A DNA stretch of 64,000 nucleotides from CATQHB01 sp965262595 (GTDB lineage Bacteria > Chloroflexota > Dehalococcoidia > Lucifugimonadales > UBA3495): assembly GCA_965262595.1 (NCBI GenBank), contig OZ253548.1:2728001-2792000 (forward strand), read 5' to 3'. The notes below the pieces were generated by a model that had not been told where the DNA came from, made no database searches, and worked only from the letters and a program-made list of their open reading frames with translations. Made by a program: the position numbers and the translations under genes. This document shows, piece by piece, positions 32,758 through 42,336 of this stretch. Each line of letters opens with the position of its first letter. Within the stretch, counting starts at the first letter, position 1.

Positions 32758-33179
32758 GGCTGCCCTCCTGCTGGACCAGAGTAGGTTATTTGCGAAAAGG
32801 TTAGCCAGGTGAAAGACTTCTGCGCCGGTTTCCGGTCATGCGGCGCCTGCGGCCTGGCTTGCCCTGACGCGGTTCGTCCGGTTTTATCCAGGTTGAGTTT
32901 CCCAAATTATACAACAGTTCAGCCGTTTGGGACTTTGTGGGTTGGGGCTTGAGCCGGGCCTCTCATTCGTCCTTAAAATACCGCTCAGGGTGGGGGGAAT
33001 GTACCGGCCTTTCGATTATCAAGGGAAGTTCGCTCATGGTGAGCCGGTCGAACCACAAGCTTATGGTGAGCGGGGACACACCGTAGCCGGGACTCCCGAA
33101 AGGCTCTGCTAGTGTTTGCCCGGCTGAAGACAGTCCTGCCTCCGGTGTGTATAATTGCGCCAAGGTGAAAGGGGAAATT
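32758..33179. other. Gap with an interspersed palindrome and the moaD promoter
   Basis: Divergent region. The stretch 32980-33108 is a member of the GGTGAGCCGGTCGAAC / GCTCACC repeat family with two inverted halves. A perfect -10 TATAAT at 33150-33155 gives a start near 33162, 18 nt before moaD; the -35 region (AAGACA at 33127) is weak. No gene is recognised here. Confidence 0.55.
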
Positions 33180-33425
33180 ATGCAGTTATCGGTCAGGTTT
33201 TTTGCTCTGTATCGGGAACGGGCCGGCTGCGGCTTGGCTCCGGTAGTAGCGCCCGACGGGGCGACGGTAGCCGATTTGGTCGGCATTGTCCGGCAGCGGT
33301 TCCCCACCCTGGCTCCTCCCGAAGTGCAGATTGTGGTGGCGGTCAACGAGGAATACGCCGACCCGGATACCGTCCTGCGCGAGGGAGATGAGATCTGCCT
33401 GATTCCGCCGGTAAGCGGAGGCTAG
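33180..33425 (+). CDS. moaD: Molybdopterin synthase small subunit
   Basis: 81 residues, ubiquitin-like fold, ending in SGG; the C-terminal Gly is adenylated and then thiocarboxylated to donate sulfur to precursor Z. The N-terminus LSVRFFALYRERAGC and late VNEEYADPDTVLREGDEI are typical. It works with MoaE, 116 bp downstream on the same strand. The ATG at 33180 has AAAGGGG upstream, so the 11 upstream in-frame residues are excluded. No other cofactor genes (moaA, moaC, moeA) are in this window. Confidence 0.92.
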   Translation: MQLSVRFFALYRERAGCGLAPVVAPDGATVADLVGIVRQRFPTLAPPEVQIVVAVNEEYADPDTVLREGDEICLIPPVSGG

Positions 33426-33541
33426 AGGTCAGTGAAGGTTGAGCGCCGGTCAATGCCGACGGCATAGATAGTAACGGTATATATAGCCAGGGTATCGAAA
33501 ATACGACGGCCACCGACAGCAAAACTGACGGGGCAAACTGG

Positions 33542-34054
33542 ATGGACGGGATGATTGAAATTACTTACCAACCCTTGAACCCGGAGGAAATCACCGATCG
33601 GGTGCGCCAGGACGCCAACGGCGCGGTGGTCACCTTTTTGGGCACGACCCGCGACTTTTCTGAGGGCAAACGGGTGGTGCATCTGGAATACGAAGCCTAC
33701 GAAGAGATGGCCTACAAGAAGCTGGAGGAAATTCGTCAGGAACTGCGCAGCGAGTTCGGCTTGGAAGACATCGCCATTTCTCACCGTATCGGCCCGGTGG
33801 AAATCGGGCAGATTAGCCTGGTAGTGGCCGTTGCATCGCCCCACCGCAAGGAGGCATTCCTGGCTTGCCACGAAGCGGTCAACCGGCTGAAGCAAATTGT
33901 ACCCATCTGGAAAAAGGAGGTTTTCGAGGACGGCGCCCACTGGGTAGCCTGCGAAGACCACGAGTTTTCCGACCAGGCTGCTGAAAATGCTGATAATCTC
34001 CATGGTCACAGTGCCCATGCCGGGGCCGACGCCGGGCACGTCCATAACGGCTAG
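33542..34054 (+). CDS. moaE: Molybdopterin synthase large subunit, with His-rich tail
   Basis: 170 residues, about 25 longer than usual. Active-site lysines lie in RLKQIVPIWKKEVF, and GAVVTFLGTTRDFSEGK is the family signature. The extra C-terminus is His-rich (HGHSAHAGADAGHVHNG), which is unusual and could bind metal or just be low-complexity. It inserts two sulfurs from MoaD into precursor Z to make molybdopterin. The start may be 33542 or the ATG at 33551; no strong ribosome binding site decides. Confidence 0.92.
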   Translation: MDGMIEITYQPLNPEEITDRVRQDANGAVVTFLGTTRDFSEGKRVVHLEYEAYEEMAYKKLEEIRQELRSEFGLEDIAISHRIGPVEIGQISLVVAVASPHRKEAFLACHEAVNRLKQIVPIWKKEVFEDGAHWVACEDHEFSDQAAENADNLHGHSAHAGADAGHVHNG

Positions 34055-34156
34055 AGGGAGCGTCGGATACCGGGAAGCGGAAGGGGTGAGTTGGCGAAGT
34101 TCTCCCGCCGCATACCTTGCCTTTGACCGTTTAACCCGAAGAAAAGGGCGGGAGTC

Positions 34157-35557
34157 TTGCCCCGTAATCCCTTGAGTTATGTTCCCCTGAAATTGCTGCC
34201 TCTGGCTGCTTTGCTGCTGGGATTCTTCGCAGTCCTGCCGGTTATTGCTCCGTCTCTTTCCGATTCTACTGGCGCCGAGCCTTTGAACTCCGCCGCTTCT
34301 GCCGCCGACCCTTCTTTTGCCAGCATCCGGATTTGCCGCGCCGGAGTGGAGCCTTGTCAGCGGGAAGTGAATCTTCCCGTTGGTGGCGAGGTTGATTTGG
34401 AGTTGTTTCTGGTGGCCTCCCCGGACTGGGATCCGTCGGGGACGCATTTGGTTGTCGCCTGGGAATCGCACATTCGGATGGTCGGCAGCCTGGCCGTGGA
34501 TCTGCTACCGGCGGGGGCCGACGGCGACCCGGTGCAGGAGCAAGGGAACCCGCGGCTGGCGCTTGACGGTTTGACTCGCCTGGCCCCGGATTCCCCTGAA
34601 TCGTCCGGTCTTTATTACGGCGCGGAGAACCGTTACGACCCGGCCACCGGCCAGCTTGACTACAGCGTAACCCGGGCCGGATTCTCCGCCAACGACCCGG
34701 TCACTTACAGACCTGTCACTAATAATCCGATCATCGGAACCGGCGAAATAGACCGTCCGTTTACCCAGGACAGTCGATTAATGCTGGGGAAGATTACCGT
34801 CCGAGGCGCCGCTGTGGGCCGCGCTTTGTTGTCCGGTGTAAATGCCGACACCGACGAAGCCGCCATTCGGGTCGTTACTTACGCCTACTCCGGCCGCGAC
34901 TCCGGCACGATGATGCGCCGCACGGTGCCGGTCTCTGATGGCCCTCTGGCGGAGGTCAACGTCGGGCCGTCGGCGGAGAGAGTTCGTATCAGGGGCCAAG
35001 CGTGGCTGCCGGCGCCGGTGGGCAGTGACCGTCGGACTGCCTTTGACCGGGATTTGACCCTTACCTTCTGGAAGCCCGGGGAGGTACCGTCCTGGCAGGG
35101 CGGCTCCGGTTTACCGCTGGTAACCTTTTTCAATCTGGACTCCGATGCCAGCGGGAGATTTATTGCTAAAGACCTGCCGGCGGACCTGATTCCCACCGGC
35201 GTCTATGACCTGCGGCTCAAGGGAGCGGGTGTGTTGTCCCGCCGGGTTTCGGGCGTGAGCGTGGAGCAGGGCCGGAGACTTACCGGTACCATTACCGGTA
35301 CCATTGCCACCAACTCAGGGAGACCACCGCCGGGACTGCCGGTAGCGCTGGACGTGAACTTCGGCGTCCTGCGCGGTGGAGACTGTAACGGCGATAATAT
35401 GGTCGATGACGCCGACATCGCCGATCTTGATTCCCGGTTCGGCAAGGCTGTCGGAGACTCGGAGCTAAGACTTCCCGTGGACTTCAATGGGGATAGCGTG
35501 GTTGATGGACAGGATTTTTCCCTCCTTGCCGCCAACATTGGTCGCACCGGGGAATGA
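34157..35557 (+). CDS. Secreted protein with C-terminal dockerin-like EF-hand pair
   Basis: 466 residues. Signal peptide at about 10-35 (LKLLPLAALLLGFFAVLPV). The C-terminal 65 residues contain two calcium-binding loops of dockerin type I form, DCNGDNMVDDADIADL and DFNGDSVVDGQDFSLL, about 40 residues apart. The region in front is beta-rich with a cohesin-like N-terminal part (RICRAGVEPCQREVNLPVGG) and a carboxypeptidase-regulatory-like stretch (GVYDLRLKGAGVLSRRVSGV). TTG start with GGGAG 3 nt upstream. No cohesin partner is visible nearby. The function is unknown; a surface or polymer-binding role is a guess. Confidence 0.75.
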   Translation: MPRNPLSYVPLKLLPLAALLLGFFAVLPVIAPSLSDSTGAEPLNSAASAADPSFASIRICRAGVEPCQREVNLPVGGEVDLELFLVASPDWDPSGTHLVVAWESHIRMVGSLAVDLLPAGADGDPVQEQGNPRLALDGLTRLAPDSPESSGLYYGAENRYDPATGQLDYSVTRAGFSANDPVTYRPVTNNPIIGTGEIDRPFTQDSRLMLGKITVRGAAVGRALLSGVNADTDEAAIRVVTYAYSGRDSGTMMRRTVPVSDGPLAEVNVGPSAERVRIRGQAWLPAPVGSDRRTAFDRDLTLTFWKPGEVPSWQGGSGLPLVTFFNLDSDASGRFIAKDLPADLIPTGVYDLRLKGAGVLSRRVSGVSVEQGRRLTGTITGTIATNSGRPPPGLPVALDVNFGVLRGGDCNGDNMVDDADIADLDSRFGKAVGDSELRLPVDFNGDSVVDGQDFSLLAANIGRTGE

Positions 35558-35699
35558 GCCGGTGATGCAGCTACCATGCTCGGCAGCCCATACCGTCCGG
35601 GTCGTCTTACGCTGCCTGGGCAATCGCCAGGTGTAGATTCCGACGAAGCGGTTGCTCTTCGCCGGTTGGCGATTGGCCGGGTAACGCTGGCGGGTTCCC

Positions 35700-35728
35700 T
35701 TGACAGCCTATTGAGGCTTTGTTAGCAT
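35700..35728 (+). promoter_or_regulatory. Candidate sigma-70 promoter for the hopanoid cluster
   Basis: Perfect -35 TTGACA (35700-35705), 17-bp spacer, and TAGCAT (35723-35728) as -10. Transcription would begin near 35735, about 120 nt before the prenyl synthase start. This is the only convincing promoter upstream of the nine hopanoid genes. Confidence 0.5.
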
Positions 35729-35853
35729 TCCCAACATTCTGATACCACGGGCTAACACCCCGGCCCTTCGTTCCATAGGGTCGTCGTTTCGTTGGATACT
35801 TGGGCAGCGCATCCTTTAAAGCGGTAACCCGGAGTTCCCGGAGGATGGGAGGC

Positions 35854-37014
35854 ATGAGTAGTCAGACGGTCGCCAACAATATGCCTGGTCCGGCCCTGCC
35901 AGCGATGTTCGCTCGGTATAAAGACCTGGTGGAGCAGGAGCTGTTGGCTGCCGTGCCGATTATCCCTCCGGCGCCGCTCGCGCCGATTTCCGCTGGTATG
36001 CCGGTTGCACCTGCCCCGCCGGAGACCGAGACCGATGCCGATGCCGGTGCCGACGCCGATATCGACTTGAGCGTACCGCTCCAATACCATCTGGGATGGG
36101 TGGAGCGTAACGGAAACCCGGCGGCCACCCCGTCTTCTCAAGGCAAGGCCCTGCGCCCTACCCTCTGTATGTTTGCCTGCGAGGCGCTGGAGGGCGACCT
36201 TTCTCTGGCGGTGTCTGCCGCCGCCGCTATCGAACTCATCCATAACTTTTCGCTAATTCATGACGATATTCAGGACCACGACCTGGAACGCCGTCACCAA
36301 CCCACCGTATGGGCCTTGTGGGGTCAGCCCAAAGCCCTGGTGGCCGGCGATGCAATGCAGTCTCTGGGCGATTTGGCGATGCTGCGCGGCGCCCATCGGG
36401 GCGTACCCCCGGAAACGATTGTCCGCGTTTCCCAGGTACTGACCGAGGCTTACCTGGAGATGATTGAAGGCCAATGCCTGGATTTGGGGTTCGAGTCCAA
36501 ATCCGACATTACCACCGAAGATTATTTGTACATGATAGCTTGCAAGACCGGCGCGTTAATCCGCAGCTCCCTGGAAATCGGGGCGGCGCTGGCTGCCGGC
36601 GACCCGGCCACCACTCGGGCCTTTGCCAGCTTTGGCAACTACCTGGGCCGGGCCTTTCAGATACGCGATGATTATCTGGGAGTTTGGGGGGATGAAAGCG
36701 CCACCGGAAAGTCCACCGATAGCGACATCCGTCGCAAGAAGAAGTCCTTTCCGGCCGTCTTTGCCCTGGAGCGCGCCGCCGGCAGCTCCCGGGATGACCT
36801 GCTTCGGATTTATGCCCAGGATGAATTAGAGGACGCCGACGTGGAACGGGTGATGGATATTATGGCCGAGGTGGGAGCGTTACAATATGCCGAGCGGCTT
36901 ACCCGGGAAAGCGCCGAGCAAGCTACCCGCGCCCTGGATAATATCTCCCTGCCGGCCTGGGCCCGAACCGAGGTTGGCGAGCTGGTGGACTTCCTGGCTA
37001 ATCGTCAGTTTTAG
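35854..37014 (+). CDS. Polyprenyl (farnesyl/geranylgeranyl) diphosphate synthase
   Basis: 386 residues. First Asp-rich motif is HDDIQDHDLERR (DDxxD) and the second is IRDDYLGVWGDE (DDxxD-like, D-D-Y-L-G). A GKALRP segment, IEGQCLDL and KTGALI are all family features. It condenses IPP with DMAPP or a longer allylic diphosphate; its place at the head of the hopanoid genes suggests farnesyl diphosphate for squalene. An insertion of about 40 residues near residue 40-75, rich in Pro, Thr, Asp and Ala (with a DADAGADAD stretch), is not typical. The start at 35854 is chosen for GGAGG 10 nt upstream, though 35845 is possible. Confidence 0.88.
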   Translation: MSSQTVANNMPGPALPAMFARYKDLVEQELLAAVPIIPPAPLAPISAGMPVAPAPPETETDADAGADADIDLSVPLQYHLGWVERNGNPAATPSSQGKALRPTLCMFACEALEGDLSLAVSAAAAIELIHNFSLIHDDIQDHDLERRHQPTVWALWGQPKALVAGDAMQSLGDLAMLRGAHRGVPPETIVRVSQVLTEAYLEMIEGQCLDLGFESKSDITTEDYLYMIACKTGALIRSSLEIGAALAAGDPATTRAFASFGNYLGRAFQIRDDYLGVWGDESATGKSTDSDIRRKKKSFPAVFALERAAGSSRDDLLRIYAQDELEDADVERVMDIMAEVGALQYAERLTRESAEQATRALDNISLPAWARTEVGELVDFLANRQF

Positions 37015-37091
37015 CCGACGCCGGCGCGGCCCGGCAGTATCGTTGAAGTCAAGGTCAAAGCCCGGGGTGCTTCCATTACCGGTTCCAGTGT

Positions 37092-37138
37092 CCGTAATGG
37101 GTATTAGTTCCGGGTCCGGGTCCGGGTCCGGGTCTGGA
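37092..37138. repeat. 6-bp tandem repeat, CCGGGT
   Basis: Several CCGGGT units just after the prenyl synthase stop, in the untranslated gap before hpnH. The period of 6 bp is neutral to any frame here. Confidence 0.8.
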
Positions 37139-37208
37139 TCGATCCCTCCGGTGCGTTGGGGGGTTACGACAGTAGTTGAAGGTCTGAAAGGATTGGGGAG
37201 GGCAAAAT

Positions 37209-38249
37209 TTGAAAGCGGCGAAACGGCCCATTGAGCTTTCCTTCCGGTTGGCTTGGTATATGCTGCGGAACCGCCTGCGGGGTCGCAAGCGTTTTCCTCT
37301 GGTGACTATGCTGGAACCCCTGGAAATGTGCAATCTGTCCTGTATCGGTTGCGGCCGCATTCATGAATACCGCCCGGTAATGGACCGAATGATGCCGGTT
37401 GAGGTGGCGTTGGATGCAGTGCGGCAATCCGGAGCGCCGATTATATCCATTGCCGGCGGCGAGCCGACCATCCACCCCCAAATCGACGAGATAATTAACC
37501 GCCTGGTGGAGCGAAAGTACTTCGTTTACTGCTGCACCAATGCCTTGCTCCTGGAACGAATGCTGCCCAAGATTCAACCGTCCAAATACTTTTGCTGGGT
37601 GGTCCATCTGGACGGGATGGAGCAGAAACATGATGAATCCGTTGACCGCAAAGGCGTGTTTCAGCGGGCGGTAAAGGGAATAACCACCGCCCTGGACCAG
37701 GGCTATCGGGTCTGCACCAATACCACCGTGTTTCGCGGCAGCGACGTGGACGACCTGCACCAAATGTTCCGCTTCGTCAGTGATCTGGGCGTAGAAGGCT
37801 CGATGATTTCGCCGGGCTATGACTTTGCTGATGCCCCGGACCAGGACTTGTTCCTTACCCGGAACGAGTCCCGCAGCATATTCCGAAAGCTGTTAGACCC
37901 GGCCGGAACCGAAGGTATGCGCTTCTATAACAACCCCCTGTACCTTAATTTTCTCAAAGGGGATAAGGAATATCAGTGCGCCGCCTGGTCGAATCCAACT
38001 TATACCGTTTTGGGTTGGCGCAAGCCCTGCTATCCGCTGGCCGATGAGCATGTGCCGGAGGTTGACGCCCTGTACGAAGAAAGTCTGTGGGACAACTACG
38101 GAGTTGGCAAAGACCCCCGGTGCGCCAACTGTATGATGCACTGCGGGTTTGAGTCGGCCACTATTTTCCAGGCTATTTCCAGCCCCCGGGACTGGGTAAC
38201 ATTGATCAAGTCCGGGGCGGCTCACAAGGGGGGCATTACCGCCGCCTAA
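37209..38249 (+). CDS. hpnH: Adenosyl-hopene transferase, radical SAM (HpnH)
   Basis: 346 residues. The radical SAM cluster motif is MCNLSCIGCGR (CX3CX2C, about residues 38-46), and GGEPTIHP follows. A C-terminal CANCMMHCG is characteristic. HpnH adds a 5'-deoxyadenosyl radical to diploptene to make adenosylhopane, the first step in extended C35 hopanoids. HpnG, next door, removes the adenine. A TTG start is used, with GGAGGG 5-6 nt upstream. The next gene starts 14 bp after its stop. Confidence 0.93.
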   Translation: MKAAKRPIELSFRLAWYMLRNRLRGRKRFPLVTMLEPLEMCNLSCIGCGRIHEYRPVMDRMMPVEVALDAVRQSGAPIISIAGGEPTIHPQIDEIINRLVERKYFVYCCTNALLLERMLPKIQPSKYFCWVVHLDGMEQKHDESVDRKGVFQRAVKGITTALDQGYRVCTNTTVFRGSDVDDLHQMFRFVSDLGVEGSMISPGYDFADAPDQDLFLTRNESRSIFRKLLDPAGTEGMRFYNNPLYLNFLKGDKEYQCAAWSNPTYTVLGWRKPCYPLADEHVPEVDALYEESLWDNYGVGKDPRCANCMMHCGFESATIFQAISSPRDWVTLIKSGAAHKGGITAA

Positions 38250-38263
38250 CCCCGCCGGAACCT

Positions 38264-39082
38264 ATGTTGACCGTTATCGCCGCAATGGAATATGAGCTGG
38301 CTGGCCTGCGCCGGGCCTTGCGCCAATCCGGGCCGGCCAACCCCAAGGCAGTCCGGGAGTTTGGTCGCCCGACTCCCAGCCCCACAGAGCTTCACGTAGA
38401 ACTGCACGCCGTCGGAGTGGGCCGGTCGGCCCAAGCCACGGTAACCAAACTACTGGCCGAAAGGCGCCGGGTTGGCGGAAACCATACCGACGCCCTGCTG
38501 TTGCTGGGTTTCGCCGGGGGTTTGGACCCGGGCCTGCGTTCCGGGGACTTGTGTCTGCCGTCCCATTTTATTCGCGAGTATAGCCCGGTGGCCGACGCCG
38601 GCCCCGCAGCCGACGCTCATCTCCTGGAGCCGGACGCCGCAATGCGTCAGCAGGCGGCCTGCGTCCTTGCCGATTCCGGTCTGGCCTGGTCCGCCGGTGA
38701 TTCGTTGACCGTTAGGGAATTGGTCGCCACGCCGGAGGCTAAAGCTGAGAGGTTCCGCCAATACCGGGCCGGTGTGGTGGATATGGAGGACTATTGGTTC
38801 GCCGATTTGGCCGCTCGGCAGGGGATGCCCTTTCTGGCGGTGCGGGCGGTGCTGGATCCGGCCCAACAAGGTCTGCCGCCTTACGTTTTGGGCCTGGCGT
38901 CTCGAGACCGGGATCGGGGCCGGGCCGTCGTGGCCTGTGCCGCTCGGCCCTGGCGCGTGGCCGGGCTGCTGCGGCTGTCCCGTCAAGCCGGGTTGGCCCA
39001 GCAAAGTCTGTCCCATTTTGCGCTGGCCTTTATCCGGCAGCGCTTGGCGGAGTCGGGCAGACCGCTAACCGCGGCGCAATGA
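38264..39082 (+). CDS. hpnG: Adenosylhopane nucleosidase / phosphorylase (HpnG)
   Basis: 272 residues, phosphorylase-superfamily fold. The N-terminal MLTVIAAMEYELAGLRRAL, and the segments LLLLGFAGGLDPGLRSGD and VVDMEDYWFADLAA, match the family; the latter Met-Glu-Asp stretch contacts the ribosyl group. HpnG splits adenine from adenosylhopane to give ribosylhopane. It lies between hpnH and hpnA. It ends in a double TGA (39080-39085), followed by an immediate loss of similarity, so this is a true stop and not Sec. Confidence 0.88.
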   Translation: MLTVIAAMEYELAGLRRALRQSGPANPKAVREFGRPTPSPTELHVELHAVGVGRSAQATVTKLLAERRRVGGNHTDALLLLGFAGGLDPGLRSGDLCLPSHFIREYSPVADAGPAADAHLLEPDAAMRQQAACVLADSGLAWSAGDSLTVRELVATPEAKAERFRQYRAGVVDMEDYWFADLAARQGMPFLAVRAVLDPAQQGLPPYVLGLASRDRDRGRAVVACAARPWRVAGLLRLSRQAGLAQQSLSHFALAFIRQRLAESGRPLTAAQ

Positions 39083-39112
39083 TGATCCTGGTTAGATGAT
39101 AATCCTGGTAAG

Positions 39113-40132
39113 ATGAGAGTCCTGGTAACCGGGGCCACCGGATTTATTGGCGGCAACCTGGCCCGGGAATTGCAGCGGCAGGGCTATCAAGTCCGCGCCC
39201 TGGTTCGGCCGGGCAGCAATACCTTAACAATAGACGATACCGGAATCGAACGGGTGACCGGTGATATTTTGGATGCGGAATCGGTGCGCCGTGCCGTACA
39301 GGACTGCCGCGCGGTATTCCACTGCGCCGCCAGCTACACTTTCTGGGCCAGGGACCCTCGGAGCATCTACCGGGCTAACGTGGAAGGCACCGAAACGGTG
39401 TTGGCGGCGGCCCGTCAGGCCAAGGTGGACAAGGTGGTCTATACCAGTACCGTTGCCACCATCGGCCTGCCCCCCAGCGGGTTGGGCGTTGAGGATGTTG
39501 ATGATACGGCTACGGCGGTTGACCGGCATCCACCCTTGCCCCACCTGGCAGGACACTACAAGAAGTCCAAGTACCTGGCGGAGCAGGCGGCCCTGAAAAT
39601 GGCGGCACAGGGCTTACCGGTAGTTGTGGTCAATCCGACCGCGCCGGTTGGCCCCTGGGATGTGAAACCCACGCCCACCGGCAGGATAACCCTGGATTTT
39701 ATCCGCGGACGGCTGCCCGCCTACCTGAATACCGGAATGAACCTGGTGGATGTGGCCGACGTGGCTGCCGGTCATATCCTGGCCCTGGAAAGGGGAGAGC
39801 CGGGACAGCGTTATCTGCTGGCCCACCGGAACCTGACCTTAAAGGAAATGTTGGATATGCTCGGGCAAATAACCGGCAAGTCCGCTCCCCGTTGGCGCAT
39901 TCCCTTTTGGTTGGCCCTGGGAGCGGGCTGCCTGGACGACCTGGTGGAGGGCCGGTTGCTGGGCCGGGAACCAAGAATACCGTTGGAAGGATTGCAGGTA
40001 GCCAGGACCCCGATGTACGTGTCCGGTCAAAAAGCGGTTGACCGACTGGGCGTGCCCCAGAGTTCGGTTGAGGCGGCTTTGGAGCGGGCAGTGCGGTGGT
40101 TTACCGACTACGGCTGCACCCGCGGCAAGTAA
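39113..40132 (+). CDS. hpnA: Hopanoid-associated sugar epimerase (HpnA)
   Basis: 339 residues, extended SDR fold. NAD motif VTGATGFIGGNLAREL at the N-terminus; catalytic Ser/Thr in YTSTVATIG and the YKKSKYLAE motif (Tyr-x3-Lys). HpnA is associated with hopanoid loci and its reaction is not fully settled. The segment VVNPTAPVGPWDVKPTPTGR is typical. The ATG at 39113 is 30 bp past hpnG. The next start (TTG at 40159) is 26 bp after its stop. Confidence 0.9.
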   Translation: MRVLVTGATGFIGGNLARELQRQGYQVRALVRPGSNTLTIDDTGIERVTGDILDAESVRRAVQDCRAVFHCAASYTFWARDPRSIYRANVEGTETVLAAARQAKVDKVVYTSTVATIGLPPSGLGVEDVDDTATAVDRHPPLPHLAGHYKKSKYLAEQAALKMAAQGLPVVVVNPTAPVGPWDVKPTPTGRITLDFIRGRLPAYLNTGMNLVDVADVAAGHILALERGEPGQRYLLAHRNLTLKEMLDMLGQITGKSAPRWRIPFWLALGAGCLDDLVEGRLLGREPRIPLEGLQVARTPMYVSGQKAVDRLGVPQSSVEAALERAVRWFTDYGCTRGK

Positions 40133-40158
40133 GATGCAAAATAAAGGGAATCGTCACC

Positions 40159-42225
40159 TTGGATAAACCAAAAGAACAGGCTAGAAGAATAAGGCCGGAG
40201 CAGGGTCTCACTCCTGCTCCGGCAACGAGATTTGACGACGTTAAAGCTCGGGAACTGGACCGGGTTATTCGCCGCTGTCAGGATTTTTTCCGCCAATGCC
40301 AGTATGAAGACGGCTATTGGTGGGGCGAACTGGAATCCAACCCCACAATGGAAGCGGAATACCTGATGCTGTCTTACTTCCTGGACCGCAAGAACGAGGA
40401 GCGGTGGCGCAAGATAACCAACTACATTCTGAGCAAGCAGCAGGAAAATGGCTCCTGGGGCCAGTATTATGATTCCCCGGGCGATGTCAGTACCTCGGTG
40501 GAGTGTTACTTTGCGCTGAAACTGGCCGGCTATTCCGCCGCCGCCGCGCCGCTGCAAAAGGCCCGGGATTTCATTCTTGCCCAGGGGGGCGTACCGGAAG
40601 TGCGCGTGTTCACCAAAATCTGGCTGGCCCTGTTCGGTCAATGGGACTGGAAAGGCACGCCCAATATGCCCCCGGAGTTGATTTTGTTGCCGCCCTGGGC
40701 GCCCTTTAACATCTATGAGTTTTCCAGTTGGGCCAGAAGTACCATCGTGCCGATGCTAATTCTGCTGACCCATCGGCCGGTATGCCCGATACCGAAGGAA
40801 GCCAACATCGACGAGCTTTATCCCCGGCCCCGCCATGAGATTGACTACGCTTTGCCCAAACCCGACTCTTCGTTGAGCTTGTCCGGCTTGTTGTATTACC
40901 TGGACCGATTGGTTGGTCTGTACCAGAAATGGCCGATACATCCCTTCCGGGGCCATGCCGAACGCAAAATCGTGGAGTGGCTGGTGAACCACCAGGAAGC
41001 CGACGGTTCCTGGGGCGGTATTCAACCTCCCTGGGTTTACTCCCTGCTGGCGCTGCAAAATATGGGCTTTCCCGAAGACCACCCGGTTCTGGAAAAGGGA
41101 TACAACGGGTTTGAGAGTTTTGCTATTGAAGATGAGCATAGCTACACGGTCCAGGCCTGCATTTCCCCGGTTTGGGATACCTGCCTGGTGCAGCAGGCGC
41201 TCCTGGAATCGGGCGTGCCGGACGATGACTCAATGATACGGAAATCTACCCGCTGGCTGGTGGCGCGCCAGATTGATACGCCGGGGGATTGGCAGGTGCG
41301 CGCCCGGAATACTCGTCCCGGCGGCTGGTCCTTTGAGTTTAACAACGATCGGTACCCGGATATCGACGATGTTGCCGAGGTTATAATGGCCCTGGCCCGG
41401 GCCAAGCTGACCCCGGAAGAAGAACCGGAACGGGAGAGCGCCATCCTGCGCGGGGTGAATTGGCTGGTTGCGTTGCAGAGCAAGAACGGCGGTTGGGCCG
41501 CCTTTGATAAGGACAACAATCGCAAATATGTCACCAAGCTGCCCTTCTCCGACTTTGGTGAGATGCTTGACCCGCCCAGCGGAGATGTTACCGCCCACGT
41601 GGTAGAGATGTTTGGCCGCCTGGGATACGCCCGGGATTATCCACCCCTGGAGCGGGCCTATCGGTATTTGCTACGGGAACAGGAGGCCGACGGTTCCTGG
41701 TTTGGGCGCTGGGGCGTCAACTACATCTATGGCACCGGAGCCGTCCTGCCCGCCCTGGAGGCCGTCGGAGAGGATATGAGCCAACCCTACATCCGCCTGG
41801 CGGTAGATTGGCTCCTGGCCCACCAGAACTCGGACGGAGGTTGGGGAGAAAGCTGCGGCTCTTACGTTAATCCCGACCTGCACGGTGTCGGCCCCAGCAC
41901 CCCGTCCCAGACCGCCTGGGCCTTGCTGGCCTTGCTGGCAGCCGGGGAAAGAAACCATCCGGCGACGCAAAGCGGGGTAAGGTTCTTGACCGGCTCTCAA
42001 CAGGAGGATGGTTCCTGGGATGAACCTTACTTCACCGGAACCGGCTTTCCGGGTTACGGTACCGGAGAACCGCCCAAGACGCGGCACAAGCCGGACGAGC
42101 CGGGACCCCGGAGCCTTAGTATGCCCGCCGGTTTTATGATTAACTACCACATGTACCGCAACTGTTGGCCGCTGCTGGCTTTGGGCCGCTATCGTCAGTC
42201 AGCCAAACCGCGCCCGCTGGATTAG
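40159..42225 (+). CDS. shc: Squalene-hopene cyclase
   Basis: 688 residues. The protonating acid motif is DIDD in DRYPDIDDVAEV (near residue 400), and several QW motifs are present: QEADGSWGGIQPPW, QSKNGGWAAFDKDN, QEADGSWFGRWGVNYIYG, QNSDGGWGESCGSY and QEDGSWDEPYFTG. It cyclises squalene to hopene and hopanol at the membrane face. The TTG at 40159 (AAGGG about 10 nt upstream) gives the family-like N-terminus; the in-frame upstream part overlaps hpnA. It is the core enzyme of the locus. Confidence 0.96.
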   Translation: MDKPKEQARRIRPEQGLTPAPATRFDDVKARELDRVIRRCQDFFRQCQYEDGYWWGELESNPTMEAEYLMLSYFLDRKNEERWRKITNYILSKQQENGSWGQYYDSPGDVSTSVECYFALKLAGYSAAAAPLQKARDFILAQGGVPEVRVFTKIWLALFGQWDWKGTPNMPPELILLPPWAPFNIYEFSSWARSTIVPMLILLTHRPVCPIPKEANIDELYPRPRHEIDYALPKPDSSLSLSGLLYYLDRLVGLYQKWPIHPFRGHAERKIVEWLVNHQEADGSWGGIQPPWVYSLLALQNMGFPEDHPVLEKGYNGFESFAIEDEHSYTVQACISPVWDTCLVQQALLESGVPDDDSMIRKSTRWLVARQIDTPGDWQVRARNTRPGGWSFEFNNDRYPDIDDVAEVIMALARAKLTPEEEPERESAILRGVNWLVALQSKNGGWAAFDKDNNRKYVTKLPFSDFGEMLDPPSGDVTAHVVEMFGRLGYARDYPPLERAYRYLLREQEADGSWFGRWGVNYIYGTGAVLPALEAVGEDMSQPYIRLAVDWLLAHQNSDGGWGESCGSYVNPDLHGVGPSTPSQTAWALLALLAAGERNHPATQSGVRFLTGSQQEDGSWDEPYFTGTGFPGYGTGEPPKTRHKPDEPGPRSLSMPAGFMINYHMYRNCWPLLALGRYRQSAKPRPLD

Positions 42226-42336
42226 CGGGTAATCCGGCGCCGGCATTTCCCGGAATGTTGGGGTCTTTAGAGCTTTGGTTTCCGCGTTCAAGTTTGCCAA
42301 AATTGCCAAGTTTCCCGATGGAGGCCCCGAAAAAGT

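Noticed and set aside
39080..39085. Double TGA at the end of hpnG as a third Sec candidate
   Set aside because: Similarity to HpnG ends at this point, there is no expected Cys, and the next gene starts 30 bp later.
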